Below, in pieces: positions 35,541 through 46,198 of a stretch of DNA of 64,000 nucleotides. The stretch is from Qipengyuania oceanensis (lineage in GTDB: Bacteria > Pseudomonadota > Alphaproteobacteria > Sphingomonadales > Sphingomonadaceae). Under the pieces are notes generated by a model. That model did no database searches. It saw only the letters and a list, made by a program, of their open reading frames with translations, and was not told where the DNA came from. Position 1 is the first letter of the stretch; every line of letters starts with the position of its first letter. Made by a program: the position numbers and the translations under genes. The DNA lies in contig NZ_WTYN01000001.1 of assembly GCF_009827535.1 (NCBI RefSeq), positions 1,922,001 to 1,986,000 on the forward strand, in the 5' to 3' direction.

Positions 35541-35888
35541 CTAGACGTCGACGTCGCTGAACTCGTCCGCGTCCGTACTGTTCTCGGTGTCGACCAGCGG
35601 ATCGGTGCTCTCGCCGTCGAGGTCGCCTTGGGACTCGTCGTCGTAGACGTCTTCGTCGTCGAGGTCTTCGTCCCAACCTTCGATGTCTTCTTCATCGTCG
35701 ACCTGGCCGGCATCTTGCGACAGCGCGTTCTCGCGCACCATGTCGGCGGCAAAGTCCGCGCGCTGCGCAGCGATATCGTCGCTTGCCTCGGTCAGCGTCC
35801 CGCCTTCTTCCTCGGTTCCGACGAGCGTCACCGCGCCGATCACGATTGCGGCGGCGAACAGGAGTGCGCCCTTGCGCGACTTGAACAT
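35541..35888 (-). CDS. Acidic membrane-anchored protein
   Basis: A 115-residue protein with a basic start and one hydrophobic stretch (FKSRKGALLFAAAIVIGAV, residues 2-20), acting as an anchor or uncleaved signal. An extremely acidic C-terminal half follows (EDIEGWDEDLDDEDVYDDES). I recognise no family. The acidic tail could bind cations or basic partners. The ATG at 35888 was chosen; a TTG at 35909 adds seven residues. Confidence 0.65.
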   Translation of the reverse strand: MFKSRKGALLFAAAIVIGAVTLVGTEEEGGTLTEASDDIAAQRADFAADMVRENALSQDAGQVDDEEDIEGWDEDLDDEDVYDDESQGDLDGESTDPLVDTENSTDADEFSDVDV

Positions 35889-35925
35889 GTAGTTGTGCAC
35901 GCCCCGCAAGATAGCGCCGAACGGG

Positions 35926-38550
35926 TTAATTTTCGGTAGAACCCGCCAGGTTCTTCAACTCGTACAGCAGCTCCAGCGCATCGCGCGGGGAAAGCGTGTC
36001 GGCATCGATTTCCCCGAGCCGGTCGCGCAGCGCATCGCATTCCTTCTCGTCCGCGTGTGCCGCGGCTGCGAACAGCGGCAGCTCGCCCAGGCCCGCGGCG
36101 AGGCCGCCGGTTTCGGCACGACCCTTCTCCAGCTTGTCGAGCACCGATCTGGCGCGGGACACGACCTGTTTCGGAACGCCGGCCAGCCGGGCAACGGCAA
36201 GCCCGTAGCTGCGATCCGCCGCTCCTTCTGCCAGCTCGTGCAGCAACACCAATTCGCCCTTCCACTCGCGCGCCCGGACGTGATGCAACGAAAGCGCGTC
36301 GCACGTTTCCGCCAGCCGGGCGAGTTCGTGGTAATGGGTCGCGAACAGGCACCGGCTGCGGTTGGTCTCGTGCACCGCCTCGACCACTGCCCAGGCGAGT
36401 GCGAGGCCGTCGTAGGTCGAGGTGCCGCGCCCGACCTCGTCGAGGATCACGAAGCTTTTATCGGTCGCTTGCGACAGGATCGCGGCGGTCTCGACCATCT
36501 CGACCATGAAAGTGGACCGGCCTCGGGCAAGGTTGTCCGACGCGCCGACGCGGCTGAACAGGCGATCAGCGAGGCCGACGGTGGCCTTGCCTGCAGGAAC
36601 GAAACTGCCTGCCTGCGCCAGCAGCAGGATCAGCGCATTCTGGCGCAGGAAGGTCGACTTGCCGCCCATGTTTGGCCCGCCGATCAGCCACAGCCGCGAA
36701 CGGGGACCGAGGTGGCAATCATTGGCGACGAAGCGCTCCCCGGCCTGGGCCAGCGCTGCCTCGACCACCGGGTGGCGACCCTGCTCGATCGCGAGTACCG
36801 GCTCGGCCACGATGTCGGGGCGGCACCAGTCGCCTTCCGAGGCGCGCTCGGCGAGACCCGCCGAGACATCGATCCGGGCGAGGGCAGCCGCGGTGGCGGC
36901 AATTGCCTCGCGCCGGCTCACGACTTCGCCGACCAGTTCCTCGAAATGCGCGTCCTCGGCAGCGAGTGCGTGTCCGCCCGCTTCGGCGATGCGAGTTGCT
37001 TCCTCGTGCAATTGCACCGAGTTGAATCGCACCGCGCCTGCCATCGTCTGGCGGTGGGTGAAGCCGCTGTCGGGCGCCATCAACGTGTCGGCATGTTTGG
37101 CGGGCACCTCGATGAAGTAACCGAGCACGCCGTTGTGCTTGACCTTGAGTGAGGCGATGCCGGTCTCGTCGCGGTACCTGGCCTCGAGAGCAGCGATCGC
37201 GCGGCGCGCATTGCTGGAAGTTGCGCGCAATTCGTCGAGGGCGGCGTCGTATCCCTCGGCGATAAAGCCGCCGTGACCGCGTTCGGTTGGCGGCGAGGGT
37301 ACGAGCGCACGGTCGAGCAGGTCGGTCAGCGCGCCGTGCCCGCCCAGCGCTGGCAGCAGCCGGTCGAGCAGGGACGTCCGGTCGGGTGCGGCCTGCAACA
37401 GGTCGCGCAAGCGCCGTGCTTCGGCAAGGCCGTCGCGCACCTGGCCGAGATCGCGCGGGGATCCGCGGTCGGCGACGATCCGCCCCAGCGCGCGTCCGAC
37501 ATCGGGCGCCGACCGGAGCAATGCGCGCACGTCGCCGCGCAGCAGGGGATCGCGGTGCAGCCGGGCGACCAGCGCCAGGCGCTCCTCGATCGGGCCTGCC
37601 ACTGCCAGCGGCGCAGCGAGGTCCTCGGCCAGCTGGCGCGCGCCTGCGCCGGTAACGCAGCGATCGATCGAGGCGAGCAGGCTGCCGGCGCGCTCGCCGC
37701 GCTGGGTGACTAGAATCTCGAGACTTGCCCGCGTCGCCTCGTCCATCGCCAGATGCGTCCCGGCCTCGCGGGCGACAGGCGGCAGCAGGAAAGGCAGCGT
37801 GCCGCGCCCGGCATGGTCGAGATAGGCGAGGAGGCCGGCGGCAGCCGCCAGCATGGGACGCGAGAAATCGCCCAGCCCGTCGAGCGTGGCGAGGCCGTGC
37901 AGGTCCTTGAGCTTCGCTTCGCCGCGATCGCTGGCGAAATCGCCGGTCGGACGAAATGTTGCATCCGGTGGCGCAGCATCCCAGCCATCGGGCGCGACGA
38001 CCTCGCTGGCACCCAGCCTCGCCAGCGCCGCAGCCAGCCCTTCGGGCGCACATTCTTCCAGCACCATCTGGCCGGTCGAAATGTCGCAAGCCGCCACGCC
38101 GATCGCGCCGCGAACATCGCATATTGCGGCAAGCAGGTTGGCGCGGCGCGGCTCGAGCAGCGCCTCTTCGGTCAGCGTGCCGGCCGTCACGAAGCGCACG
38201 ATGTCGCGCGCGACCAGCGCCTTGGATACCGGGCGGCCATCCTTCTTGGCGCGGGCCTTGGCCTCCTCGGGCGTTTCGACCTGCTCGGCGATCGCGACCC
38301 GGCAGCCGCCCTTGATCAGCCGGGCGAGATAGCCTTCCGCCGAATGCACCGGCACGCCGCACATCGGCACCGGCTCCCCGCCGTGTTCGCCCCGGCTGGT
38401 CAGTGCGATGTCGAGAACCCGTGAAGCCACCTTCGCATCGTCGAAGAACAGCTCGAAGAAATCGCCCATCCGGTAGAACAGCAATGCGCCCCCCGCTTCT
38501 TCCTTGAGCGCGAGATACTGCTCCATCATCGGGGTGGGTTTGGCTGCCAT
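35926..38550 (-). CDS. mutS: DNA mismatch repair protein MutS
   Basis: An 874-residue mismatch-recognition ATPase. The N-terminal mismatch-binding segment has YRMGDFFELFFDDA, the F-x-E wedge (DFFELF). The Walker A is GGPNMGGKSTFLR and the Walker B region is VILDEVGRGTSTYDG, followed by FATHYHEL. Length and domain order are those of MutS1. It works with MutL, which is not in the window. It diverges from the malic-enzyme gene across about 110 bases. Confidence 0.96.
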   Translation of the reverse strand: MAAKPTPMMEQYLALKEEAGGALLFYRMGDFFELFFDDAKVASRVLDIALTSRGEHGGEPVPMCGVPVHSAEGYLARLIKGGCRVAIAEQVETPEEAKARAKKDGRPVSKALVARDIVRFVTAGTLTEEALLEPRRANLLAAICDVRGAIGVAACDISTGQMVLEECAPEGLAAALARLGASEVVAPDGWDAAPPDATFRPTGDFASDRGEAKLKDLHGLATLDGLGDFSRPMLAAAAGLLAYLDHAGRGTLPFLLPPVAREAGTHLAMDEATRASLEILVTQRGERAGSLLASIDRCVTGAGARQLAEDLAAPLAVAGPIEERLALVARLHRDPLLRGDVRALLRSAPDVGRALGRIVADRGSPRDLGQVRDGLAEARRLRDLLQAAPDRTSLLDRLLPALGGHGALTDLLDRALVPSPPTERGHGGFIAEGYDAALDELRATSSNARRAIAALEARYRDETGIASLKVKHNGVLGYFIEVPAKHADTLMAPDSGFTHRQTMAGAVRFNSVQLHEEATRIAEAGGHALAAEDAHFEELVGEVVSRREAIAATAAALARIDVSAGLAERASEGDWCRPDIVAEPVLAIEQGRHPVVEAALAQAGERFVANDCHLGPRSRLWLIGGPNMGGKSTFLRQNALILLLAQAGSFVPAGKATVGLADRLFSRVGASDNLARGRSTFMVEMVETAAILSQATDKSFVILDEVGRGTSTYDGLALAWAVVEAVHETNRSRCLFATHYHELARLAETCDALSLHHVRAREWKGELVLLHELAEGAADRSYGLAVARLAGVPKQVVSRARSVLDKLEKGRAETGGLAAGLGELPLFAAAAHADEKECDALRDRLGEIDADTLSPRDALELLYELKNLAGSTEN

Positions 38551-38662
38551 CGTGGCTCCGGCCTAGCCTGCGCCCGGACGATTCGGAACGGCCGTATTCC
38601 GCCTTTCCCCTATCGCTTCGCGCCATCAGGGGTTACGGGGCTGCCAGCAGGAGATTTGCGAC

Positions 38663-40924
<2,262 letters not shown>

Positions 40925-40928
40925 CGTC

Positions 40929-41450
40929 ATGGCTCAGACGCGCATCGTCCTCACCGTTACCGGCAACGACCGGCCGGGCCTGACCTCGGCGCTGGCCGAT
41001 GCGATCGTCGCGGCGGGCGGCAACTGGCAGGAAGGGCACTTCAGCCGCCTGGGCGGGCTTTACGTCGGCTCGGTGCTGGTCGAGCTGGACGAGAGCAAGG
41101 TCGGGCAACTGGACGAGGGTGCCAGGGCGCTCGACATCGGCGACCTGCGCGTGGTGGCAAGCCGGGCGCGTGACGACGATGGGCCGCAGGGCCAGCCGTT
41201 CCTGTTCGAACTCGTCGGCGCGGACCGGCCCGGCATCATCAGCCAGGTCACGGCAGCACTGGCGAAACTCGGCGCGAATATCGAGAGCCTGTCGAGCCAC
41301 GAGGAAGCTGCCGCATGGGGCGGCGAGCGGCTGTTCCGCGCGGAAGTTCTCGCCACCCTGCCCGAAGGGATCGAGCCCGAGGCTGCGCAGGACGCGCTCG
41401 AGGCGATCTCGGGCGAGATCATGGTCGACTTCAGTTTCGAAGGCGGTTGA
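40929..41450 (+). CDS. Double ACT-domain protein, GcvR-like
   Basis: A 173-residue protein of two ACT domains. Domain 1 covers about 1-80 (VLTVTGNDRPGLTSALADAI) and domain 2 about 92-170 (FELVGADRPGIISQVTAALAKLG). The paired N/AD-RPG-I/L motifs are amino-acid binding turns. The closest known type is GcvR (glycine cleavage repressor accessory protein), but other glycine genes are absent here, so the ligand is open. It is coupled to maeB by a 4-base gap and might regulate it, although this is inference. Confidence 0.82.
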   Translation: MAQTRIVLTVTGNDRPGLTSALADAIVAAGGNWQEGHFSRLGGLYVGSVLVELDESKVGQLDEGARALDIGDLRVVASRARDDDGPQGQPFLFELVGADRPGIISQVTAALAKLGANIESLSSHEEAAAWGGERLFRAEVLATLPEGIEPEAAQDALEAISGEIMVDFSFEGG

Positions 41451-41576
41451 CCCCCGGTTCATCAGGCTTTTCATAAACTTCTCGCACAGGCCAGTGCCGA
41501 AGTGGTATTCTCCCCGGTCCGGGGGGAGCCATTAACGCCATTTTGGAATGGCCAGTCATTTTACCGAAAGATCGTC

Positions 41577-42257
41577 ATGTCGATATTTGCCATGCTCCGC
41601 CGCCGCTATCTCGACGTTCTCGGGTCGATCTATATCTACAACGAGCATCGCGGTTACACCGCGATCGACCGGGTGCTGGAAGCCGTCCGTGCCCGCTCGC
41701 CCGAGGATACCGCGCTGATCGCCGCCATCGAGCAGCACCGGGTCGACGAGCGCAAGCATTACGTCATGTTCCGCCGCTGGTTCGAACTGCAGGGCCGCAT
41801 GCCGCTGTCGGTGGACCGGACATTCGGCCACATCGATCGCTTCGTGGAGATCATGTTCCGCAAGAAGATCGACGATCTCGATACGCAGGCGGTGATCGAC
41901 GACGATAGCCAGTTCGAGAAGCTGTGCCGGGTGATCTCCCTGACCGAACAGCGCGGCTACAAGCAGGTCGAAATCCTGCTCGATCACTTCATGGTCAAGA
42001 GCGATCCGGTTCTCATGAAGATCTTCCGCATCATCAAGAAGGACGAGCCGAGCCACTGGGCGCCATATGATGGCTGGCTGCAGGAACACGGCAAGCGCGA
42101 GCCCAAGTGGTGGGAGCGCCGCGTGGACACCTTCATCCATTCCGAGCTGCTGTTCCTCAAGCTGCCGTTCCTGTTCCTCAATCCCTTCATCGGCCGCCGC
42201 AAGGACTGGGCGGACGCCGGCGAGATGGAAACCGGCACGGTGCCCCTGGCGGCCTGA
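41577..42257 (+). CDS. Ferritin-like diiron protein
   Basis: A 226-residue helical protein. The metal-ligand pattern is unusually clean: E23 and E58-x-x-H61 in the first half, E124 and E157-x-x-H160 in the second (EHRGY/DERKH, EQRGY/DEPSH). That is two ExxH ligand pairs, the diiron set of ferritin-like oxidases. A hydrophobic stretch (LLFLKLPFLFLNPF, 191-204) may associate with the membrane. No standard family name can be given. GtrA and glycosyltransferase genes follow, suggesting a lipid or glycan target. Confidence 0.8.
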   Translation: MSIFAMLRRRYLDVLGSIYIYNEHRGYTAIDRVLEAVRARSPEDTALIAAIEQHRVDERKHYVMFRRWFELQGRMPLSVDRTFGHIDRFVEIMFRKKIDDLDTQAVIDDDSQFEKLCRVISLTEQRGYKQVEILLDHFMVKSDPVLMKIFRIIKKDEPSHWAPYDGWLQEHGKREPKWWERRVDTFIHSELLFLKLPFLFLNPFIGRRKDWADAGEMETGTVPLAA

Positions 42258-42279
42258 CGCCCGACACCTGCTCGGCTAC

Positions 42280-42684
42280 GTGACTTCCCGGTTCTTCAAT
42301 CGGCGCGTTGGCGCCATGCTCGTGCGCAACACCGTGTCGAGTTCGCTGTCCTTCGTGGTCAGCTTCGTCGGCTTGTGGGCGCTGGTGACGCTTGCCGACA
42401 TGAACGAGGTGCTGGCCGCGGCGATCGGTTTCACCGGCGCGCAGATGGTCCATTACGCCCTGGCGCGCGGCTGGATATTCCCCGATTCGGAACGCCGGAT
42501 GGCGACCGGCTTCGTCATCTTCCTGCTCAATGCCGGGCTGGGCATGGCGATCACGCTCGGCCTCTATGCCGCGCTGCTGGAGTGGACGAGCATGAACTAC
42601 CTCGTCGCCCGCGTGCTGGTATCGGTCTTCGCGGGGCTGGCGATGTTCGTGTCCAACGCGACGCTCAACTTCCGCAAGGTCTGA
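42280..42684 (+). CDS. GtrA-like membrane protein
   Basis: A 134-residue protein with four membrane helices (from about residue 15). The R-x-x-VSSSLSFVVSFVGL and ALARGWIF segments match the GtrA/DPMS-associated family, which flips polyprenyl-linked sugars. The start is taken as GTG 42280, 22 bases after the ferritin-like stop; ATG 42316 is a shorter option, and neither has a strong ribosome site. It lies 5 bases before the glycosyltransferase gene. Confidence 0.78.
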   Translation: MTSRFFNRRVGAMLVRNTVSSSLSFVVSFVGLWALVTLADMNEVLAAAIGFTGAQMVHYALARGWIFPDSERRMATGFVIFLLNAGLGMAITLGLYAALLEWTSMNYLVARVLVSVFAGLAMFVSNATLNFRKV

Positions 42685-42689
42685 TCCGG

Positions 42690-43814
42690 ATGCGGGTCGC
42701 GCTGTTCTCGGGCAATTACAATTACCTTCGCGAAGGCGCCAATCGTGCGCTCAACAGGCTGGTCGATTACCTCGAGCGCGATTGCGGCGCGCAGGTCCAC
42801 GCCTATTCGCCGGTAACCGATACGCCGGCCTTCGAGCCTGCCGGAACGCTGGTGCCGGTGCGATCGGTGGCCTTGCCGAAGCGCAGCGAGTTTCGCCTGG
42901 CGCTGGGGCTGGACCGGAGGGCGCGGGCGGACCTTGCCGCATTCGACCCGCAGATCGTCCATGTCTCCACGCCGGACATCCTCGGCGTGCGCGCCCAGAC
43001 TTGGGCAATCGAGCGCAGCATTCCGGTCGTCGCGAGCATGCACACCTTGTTCGAGACCTATCTCGATTACTATGGCTTGGGCTGGCTGCGACCCGCCGCC
43101 GAAGCGCATCTGCGGCGGTTCTATCGCCGTGCCGACCATGTGCTCGCTCCAACGGAAGAGCTCGCGCAAGGGCTGGCGGCGATGCGCGGCGACGGTGCGG
43201 CAAGCGTCTGGAGCCGCGGCATCGACCGCGAGGGCTTCGACCCGCGCCATCGGGACATGGCGTGGCGCCAATCGCTCGGGATTGCCGACGACGAGGTGGT
43301 GGTGCTGTTCTTCGGGCGGCTGGTGCTCGAAAAGGGCATCGACGTCTTCCTCCAGGCCATGCGGGAAGCTGGCAGCCGGGCCAATGTCCGGGCGCTGGTC
43401 GTGGGCGAGGGCCCGGCACGCGAACTGTTCGATCGGCTTGAGGGTGCTGTGCTGCTCGGTCATTGCGAGGGCGATGCTCTGGGCCGCGCGGTGGCGAGCG
43501 CGGACATCATGCTGACGCCGAGCACGACCGAGACGTTCGGCCAGGTGATTCTCGAATCGATGGCGAGCGGCCTGCCGGTCATCAGCGCCGACGCGGCCAA
43601 TGCCCGCGCGCTGATCGAGCCGGGCGTGACCGGGTTTCTTTGCGAACCGCGCGATGCGACGGGATATGCCGATGTGGTGGTAACGCTTGCCGGGGACCGC
43701 GCCCGCCGCATGGCGATGGGAGCAGCCGCGCGCGAGGCAAGCGCGGCCTATTCGTGGGACGCGGCCTCTGAGCAGGTCGCGTCCGTCTATCGCACGCTCC
43801 TGCAGCGCGGCTGA
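42690..43814 (+). CDS. Glycosyltransferase family 4 protein
   Basis: A 374-residue GT-B glycosyltransferase. The N-terminal domain opens with VALFSGNYNYLREGANRAL and holds the acceptor side (HTLFETYLDYYG). The donor domain has FFGRLVLEKGIDVFLQAM and the nucleotide-sugar motif PSTTETFGQVILESMASGLPV, where E-x7-E lies. This resembles GDP-mannose-dependent alpha-mannosyltransferases acting on lipids, including MgtA/DgcA-type. The actual sugar is not determinable. It is the third gene of the ferritin-like/GtrA/GT run. Confidence 0.87.
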   Translation: MRVALFSGNYNYLREGANRALNRLVDYLERDCGAQVHAYSPVTDTPAFEPAGTLVPVRSVALPKRSEFRLALGLDRRARADLAAFDPQIVHVSTPDILGVRAQTWAIERSIPVVASMHTLFETYLDYYGLGWLRPAAEAHLRRFYRRADHVLAPTEELAQGLAAMRGDGAASVWSRGIDREGFDPRHRDMAWRQSLGIADDEVVVLFFGRLVLEKGIDVFLQAMREAGSRANVRALVVGEGPARELFDRLEGAVLLGHCEGDALGRAVASADIMLTPSTTETFGQVILESMASGLPVISADAANARALIEPGVTGFLCEPRDATGYADVVVTLAGDRARRMAMGAAAREASAAYSWDAASEQVASVYRTLLQRG

Positions 43815-43835
43815 CCCCAGGCGGGAGCGGCGCTG

Positions 43836-43966
43836 AAAAAGTAAAACCCCCATCCCGGGGGCATTGGGATGGGGGTTCGACTAAAGCGTTCGTCACGCTT
43901 CGCAAGATGACCAGGAGAGAGATCAGGGCAACAGGGGGGAAACCCGCCTCTCACCACCTTGCTGGG
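43836..43966 (-). ncRNA. Candidate trans-acting small RNA
   Basis: About 130 nt transcribed on the minus strand from an intergenic region with no ORF. It has its own candidate promoter, a first hairpin AAGCGT / ACGCTT (43884-43900) and a 12-base perfect stem AACCCCCATCCC / GGGATGGGGGTT (43845-43877) followed by TTTTACTTTTTC, a strong terminator tail. Unpaired pyrimidine tracts TCTCTCCTGG (43911-43920) and CCCCCCTG could pair with ribosome-binding sites. No Rfam family was recognised; ends are estimated. Confidence 0.55.
43844..43877 (-). terminator. Strong rho-independent terminator (small RNA end)
   Basis: A perfect 12-base stem AACCCCCATCCC / GGGATGGGGGTT with a 9-base loop. On the minus strand the run GTTTTACTTTTTC follows, so it ends transcription leftward. 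On the plus strand no T-run follows, so it does not look like the end of the glycosyltransferase transcript. Confidence 0.75.
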
Positions 43967-43970
43967 ACTA

Positions 43971-43999
43971 TAAATATGGCCTGTGTGATTGCTGGTAAA
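43971..43999 (-). promoter_or_regulatory. Candidate promoter of the small RNA
   Basis: On the minus strand TTTACC (43999-43994) and TATTTA (43976-43971) are exactly 17 bases apart, predicting a start near 43963-43967. This AT-rich patch stands out from surrounding GC-rich sequence. Sigma-70-type match by eye. Confidence 0.45.
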
Positions 44000-44059
44000 T
44001 GAACATTCGGTCGCGGCCTGCCGCAAGCTTGAAACGCCCTCGCGGCGAGGCGTTACGCC

Positions 44060-44716
44060 CTAGCGACGAGACGATTTTCGCGGATCGGTGAAGCGGAAAG
44101 TATTCTCCGCAACGGCCATACCGTACCGCTGGTTGCGCAGTCGCACGGTGGTGCGATTGTTCTGCGCATCGAGCGCTACCCAGTTGGTCAGTGCGTAGCC
44201 GCCCGGAGCCTTGGCATCGCGGTTGAAGATCAGCGTGATCACGCCGAACTCCGGCCGCTTGGGATCGCGTACTTCCACGCTGATCACGTTCGGATTGCCG
44301 GTCGGCACGAGCTTGCCGTAACGCTTCACGTCTCGGTTGGGATCGAGCAGCGCGCCGAGCGGCGAATTGCTGATCGGCCAGCGTTCGACCTGCTTGACCT
44401 CGTAATCGACGAGGTAGAGCGACTTGCCGTTCGAGACGACGACGAAGGGCACGCCCTTCTCGTACTGGAAGCGGATCTTGCCCGGGCGCTTCAGCGTCAG
44501 CACGCCGGAAATCGACTTGCCCGACCGGTCGGTCTGGGTGAAGTCGGCCCGCATGGTAGAAATGCCGCGCAAGGCGGCAACCGCCTTGTCAAGATCGCCC
44601 GCGGCGGCCTCGACCGGCTGGGATGGAACGAAGAGCGCTGCCGGCACGGCAATCGCAGCGGCCCCTGCCATGACGGCAGTGAGCGGCTTTCTGAAAAGGG
44701 AAATCAAGGGTGTCAT
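44060..44716 (-). CDS. lolA: Outer-membrane lipoprotein carrier LolA
   Basis: A 218-residue periplasmic chaperone that carries lipoproteins from LolCDE to the outer membrane. A signal peptide (hydrophobic MAGAAAIAVPAALF, cleaved near EAAA, about residue 36) precedes the closed-barrel fold (MRADFTQTDRSGKSISGVLTLKRPGKIRFQYE). The stretch SNGKSLYLVDYEVKQVERWP is typical of LolA. The start MTPLISLFRK was chosen over a long upstream extension. It lies 64 bases downstream of rpmG on the same strand. Confidence 0.88.
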   Translation of the reverse strand: MTPLISLFRKPLTAVMAGAAAIAVPAALFVPSQPVEAAAGDLDKAVAALRGISTMRADFTQTDRSGKSISGVLTLKRPGKIRFQYEKGVPFVVVSNGKSLYLVDYEVKQVERWPISNSPLGALLDPNRDVKRYGKLVPTGNPNVISVEVRDPKRPEFGVITLIFNRDAKAPGGYALTNWVALDAQNNRTTVRLRNQRYGMAVAENTFRFTDPRKSSRR

Positions 44717-44780
44717 GCTCCGTGTTCTGGGATCGGAGCATTGAACCATCGCTGAATTCGGAAGGTTCCGGAAATTCAGC

Positions 44781-44948
44781 TTACTTGATCTTCGCTTCCT
44801 TGAATTCGACGTGCTTGCGAACGACCGGGTCATACTTCCGGAAGGTCATCTTCTCGGTGATGTTGCGCGGGTTCTTCTTGGTCACGTAATAGAAGCCGGT
44901 GTCGGCGGTCGAGACCAGCTTGATCTTCACGGTTGCGGGCTTCGCCAT
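44781..44948 (-). CDS. rpmG: 50S ribosomal protein L33
   Basis: A 55-residue basic ribosomal protein, recovered by direct translation because it is shorter than most gene-finding limits. The frame reads [18 protein letters not shown] and then [11 protein letters not shown], with the family C-terminus [18 protein letters not shown]. It is the cysteine-free (zinc-independent) version. The ATG is preceded by AGGA at seven bases. It should be constitutively expressed. Confidence 0.96.
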   Translation of the reverse strand: MAKPATVKIKLVSTADTGFYYVTKKNPRNITEKMTFRKYDPVVRKHVEFKEAKIK

Positions 44949-44987
44949 GGCGGTATCCTAAAAGCTTGATGGGCCGGTCTTCAGCCG

Positions 44988-45017
44988 AAAAAAATACAGG
45001 CGACGCAGCGCGCCGCC
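44988..45017 (-). terminator. Rho-independent terminator of the pabBC-arfB operon
   Basis: On the minus strand GGCGGCGC / GCGTCGCC forms an 8-base stem (one wobble pair) with a 3-base loop, then TGTATTTTTTT. It lies about 55 bases after the arfB stop and separates the operon from rpmG. Confidence 0.75.
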
Positions 45018-45072
45018 CTTCTGCCGCGCGCCATTCGCCGATTCACGTCCGAAAGTCAAGCAGCGGTCGCGC

Positions 45073-45501
45073 TCACCAGTCGCTGCGCGAGACCTTGCCG
45101 CGATTGGCCTTTACCGCGCCGCGCGCCTTCTTGCCCGCGAGCCGCTTGGTCTTGCCGACGCGATTGAGCCTGGTCTTGGCGCGCTTCTTGGGCTGGCGGT
45201 GCGCGTCCTCGAGCAGGGCTTCCAGTTTTTCGCGCGCCTCGCTCCGATTCGCGTCCTGCGTGCGGTGCGTCTTCGCCGTGATCAACAGGTCGCCGCTGGC
45301 CGTCAGCTTGCTCCCCGCAAGCTCGCGCAGCCGCGCAAAGACGGGAGGCGGCAGGCGCAGCGCATAGATATTCACCCTGAGCTGGACCTCGGTCGCGACC
45401 TTGTTGGCGTTCTGACCGCCCGGACCGCTGCCTGCAAGGAAGCTCTCTTCCGCCAGCGCATGGGCGCGGTCGATGATGGCTTCAAGCGGCTCCGGGTCCA
45501 T
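45073..45501 (-). CDS. arfB: Peptidyl-tRNA hydrolase-type ribosome rescue factor ArfB
   Basis: A 142-residue factor that rescues ribosomes stalled without a stop codon. The catalytic GGQ is at residues 28-30 (SGPGGQNANKVATEV). The highly basic C-terminal tail (KKRAKTRLNRVGKTKRLAGKKARG) enters the empty mRNA channel. The start MDPEPLEAI fits the family. The first 20 bases overlap the end of the pseudouridine synthase gene. It is the last gene of the operon that begins with pabBC. Confidence 0.92.
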   Translation of the reverse strand: MDPEPLEAIIDRAHALAEESFLAGSGPGGQNANKVATEVQLRVNIYALRLPPPVFARLRELAGSKLTASGDLLITAKTHRTQDANRSEAREKLEALLEDAHRQPKKRAKTRLNRVGKTKRLAGKKARGAVKANRGKVSRSDW

Positions 45502-46198
45502 CGGGCATGTCCGGAGGCGGGGGCGCGGTGAGGCCGGCGCGCAGAAAATCCTCGGGGAAGGGGGCATAAGCCTCGATCGGCGTCTTGCCCTCGCGCTGCA
45601 CGGTCAGCGTTTCGGCATGGAGCATGGTCCGCGGTGCGCCCTTGTTCTGGCCACGAACCGGGCCGTAGACCGGATCGCCCAGCAATGGCGCGCCAAGGCC
45701 CTGCAGCGCGTGGACGCGCAGCTGGTGGGTACGCCCGGTGGTCGGCCGGAAGCGGATCAGCGAGCGCCGACGGTCGCCCTCGCCGATCGTCTCGAGCAGC
45801 TCCCAGTGAGACACCGCGGGCTTGCCTTTTTTGGCGGCGATCATCCGCCAGCCCTTTTCCGCCGAGCTGATCTTGCTCAGCGCGAGTTCGATCGTGCCCG
45901 ATCGCTCGGCCGGTTCGAAATCGATGATGGCGAGGTAGGTCTTGCCGACGAGCCGGTCCTCGAACGCCTTGTTGAACCGCTTGAGCGCCTTGGGATTGCG
46001 CGCCAGCAGCAGGCAGCCGCTGGTATCGGTGTCGAGCCGGTGAACCGGCACAGGCGGCCGCTGGAAGCCGAGCTTCAGCTGCTCGACATGGTCGAACAGG
46101 GCCGGGCCGCCGCGCTTCGGGCGGTCGACGGGAAGTCCCGCGGGCTTGTCAATCACCAGCGCTTCGCCGTCTTCGTAGAGAATCGGAATTTCGTTCAT
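45482..46198 (-). CDS. RluA-family pseudouridine synthase
   Basis: A 238-residue enzyme isomerising uridine in rRNA or tRNA. The catalytic aspartate is D56 in HRLDTDTSG. The segments FRPTTGRTHQLRVH and LLGDPVYG are also conserved. It lacks an S4 domain, pointing to the RluA/TruC-like or YqcB group, but the target base is not fixed by sequence. It overlaps both neighbours (aminotransferase by ATGA, arfB by 20 bases). Confidence 0.92.
   Translation of the reverse strand: MNEIPILYEDGEALVIDKPAGLPVDRPKRGGPALFDHVEQLKLGFQRPPVPVHRLDTDTSGCLLLARNPKALKRFNKAFEDRLVGKTYLAIIDFEPAERSGTIELALSKISSAEKGWRMIAAKKGKPAVSHWELLETIGEGDRRRSLIRFRPTTGRTHQLRVHALQGLGAPLLGDPVYGPVRGQNKGAPRTMLHAETLTVQREGKTPIEAYAPFPEDFLRAGLTAPPPPDMPDGPGAA

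Noticed and set aside
36719-38626. 635-codon minus-strand frame inside mutS
   Set aside because: It is out of frame with the clear MutS protein, and composition is Arg-rich noise.
43844-43877. Terminator of the glycosyltransferase gene on the plus strand
   Set aside because: The stem is perfect but no T-run follows on the plus strand, whereas the minus strand has GTTTTACTTTTTC.
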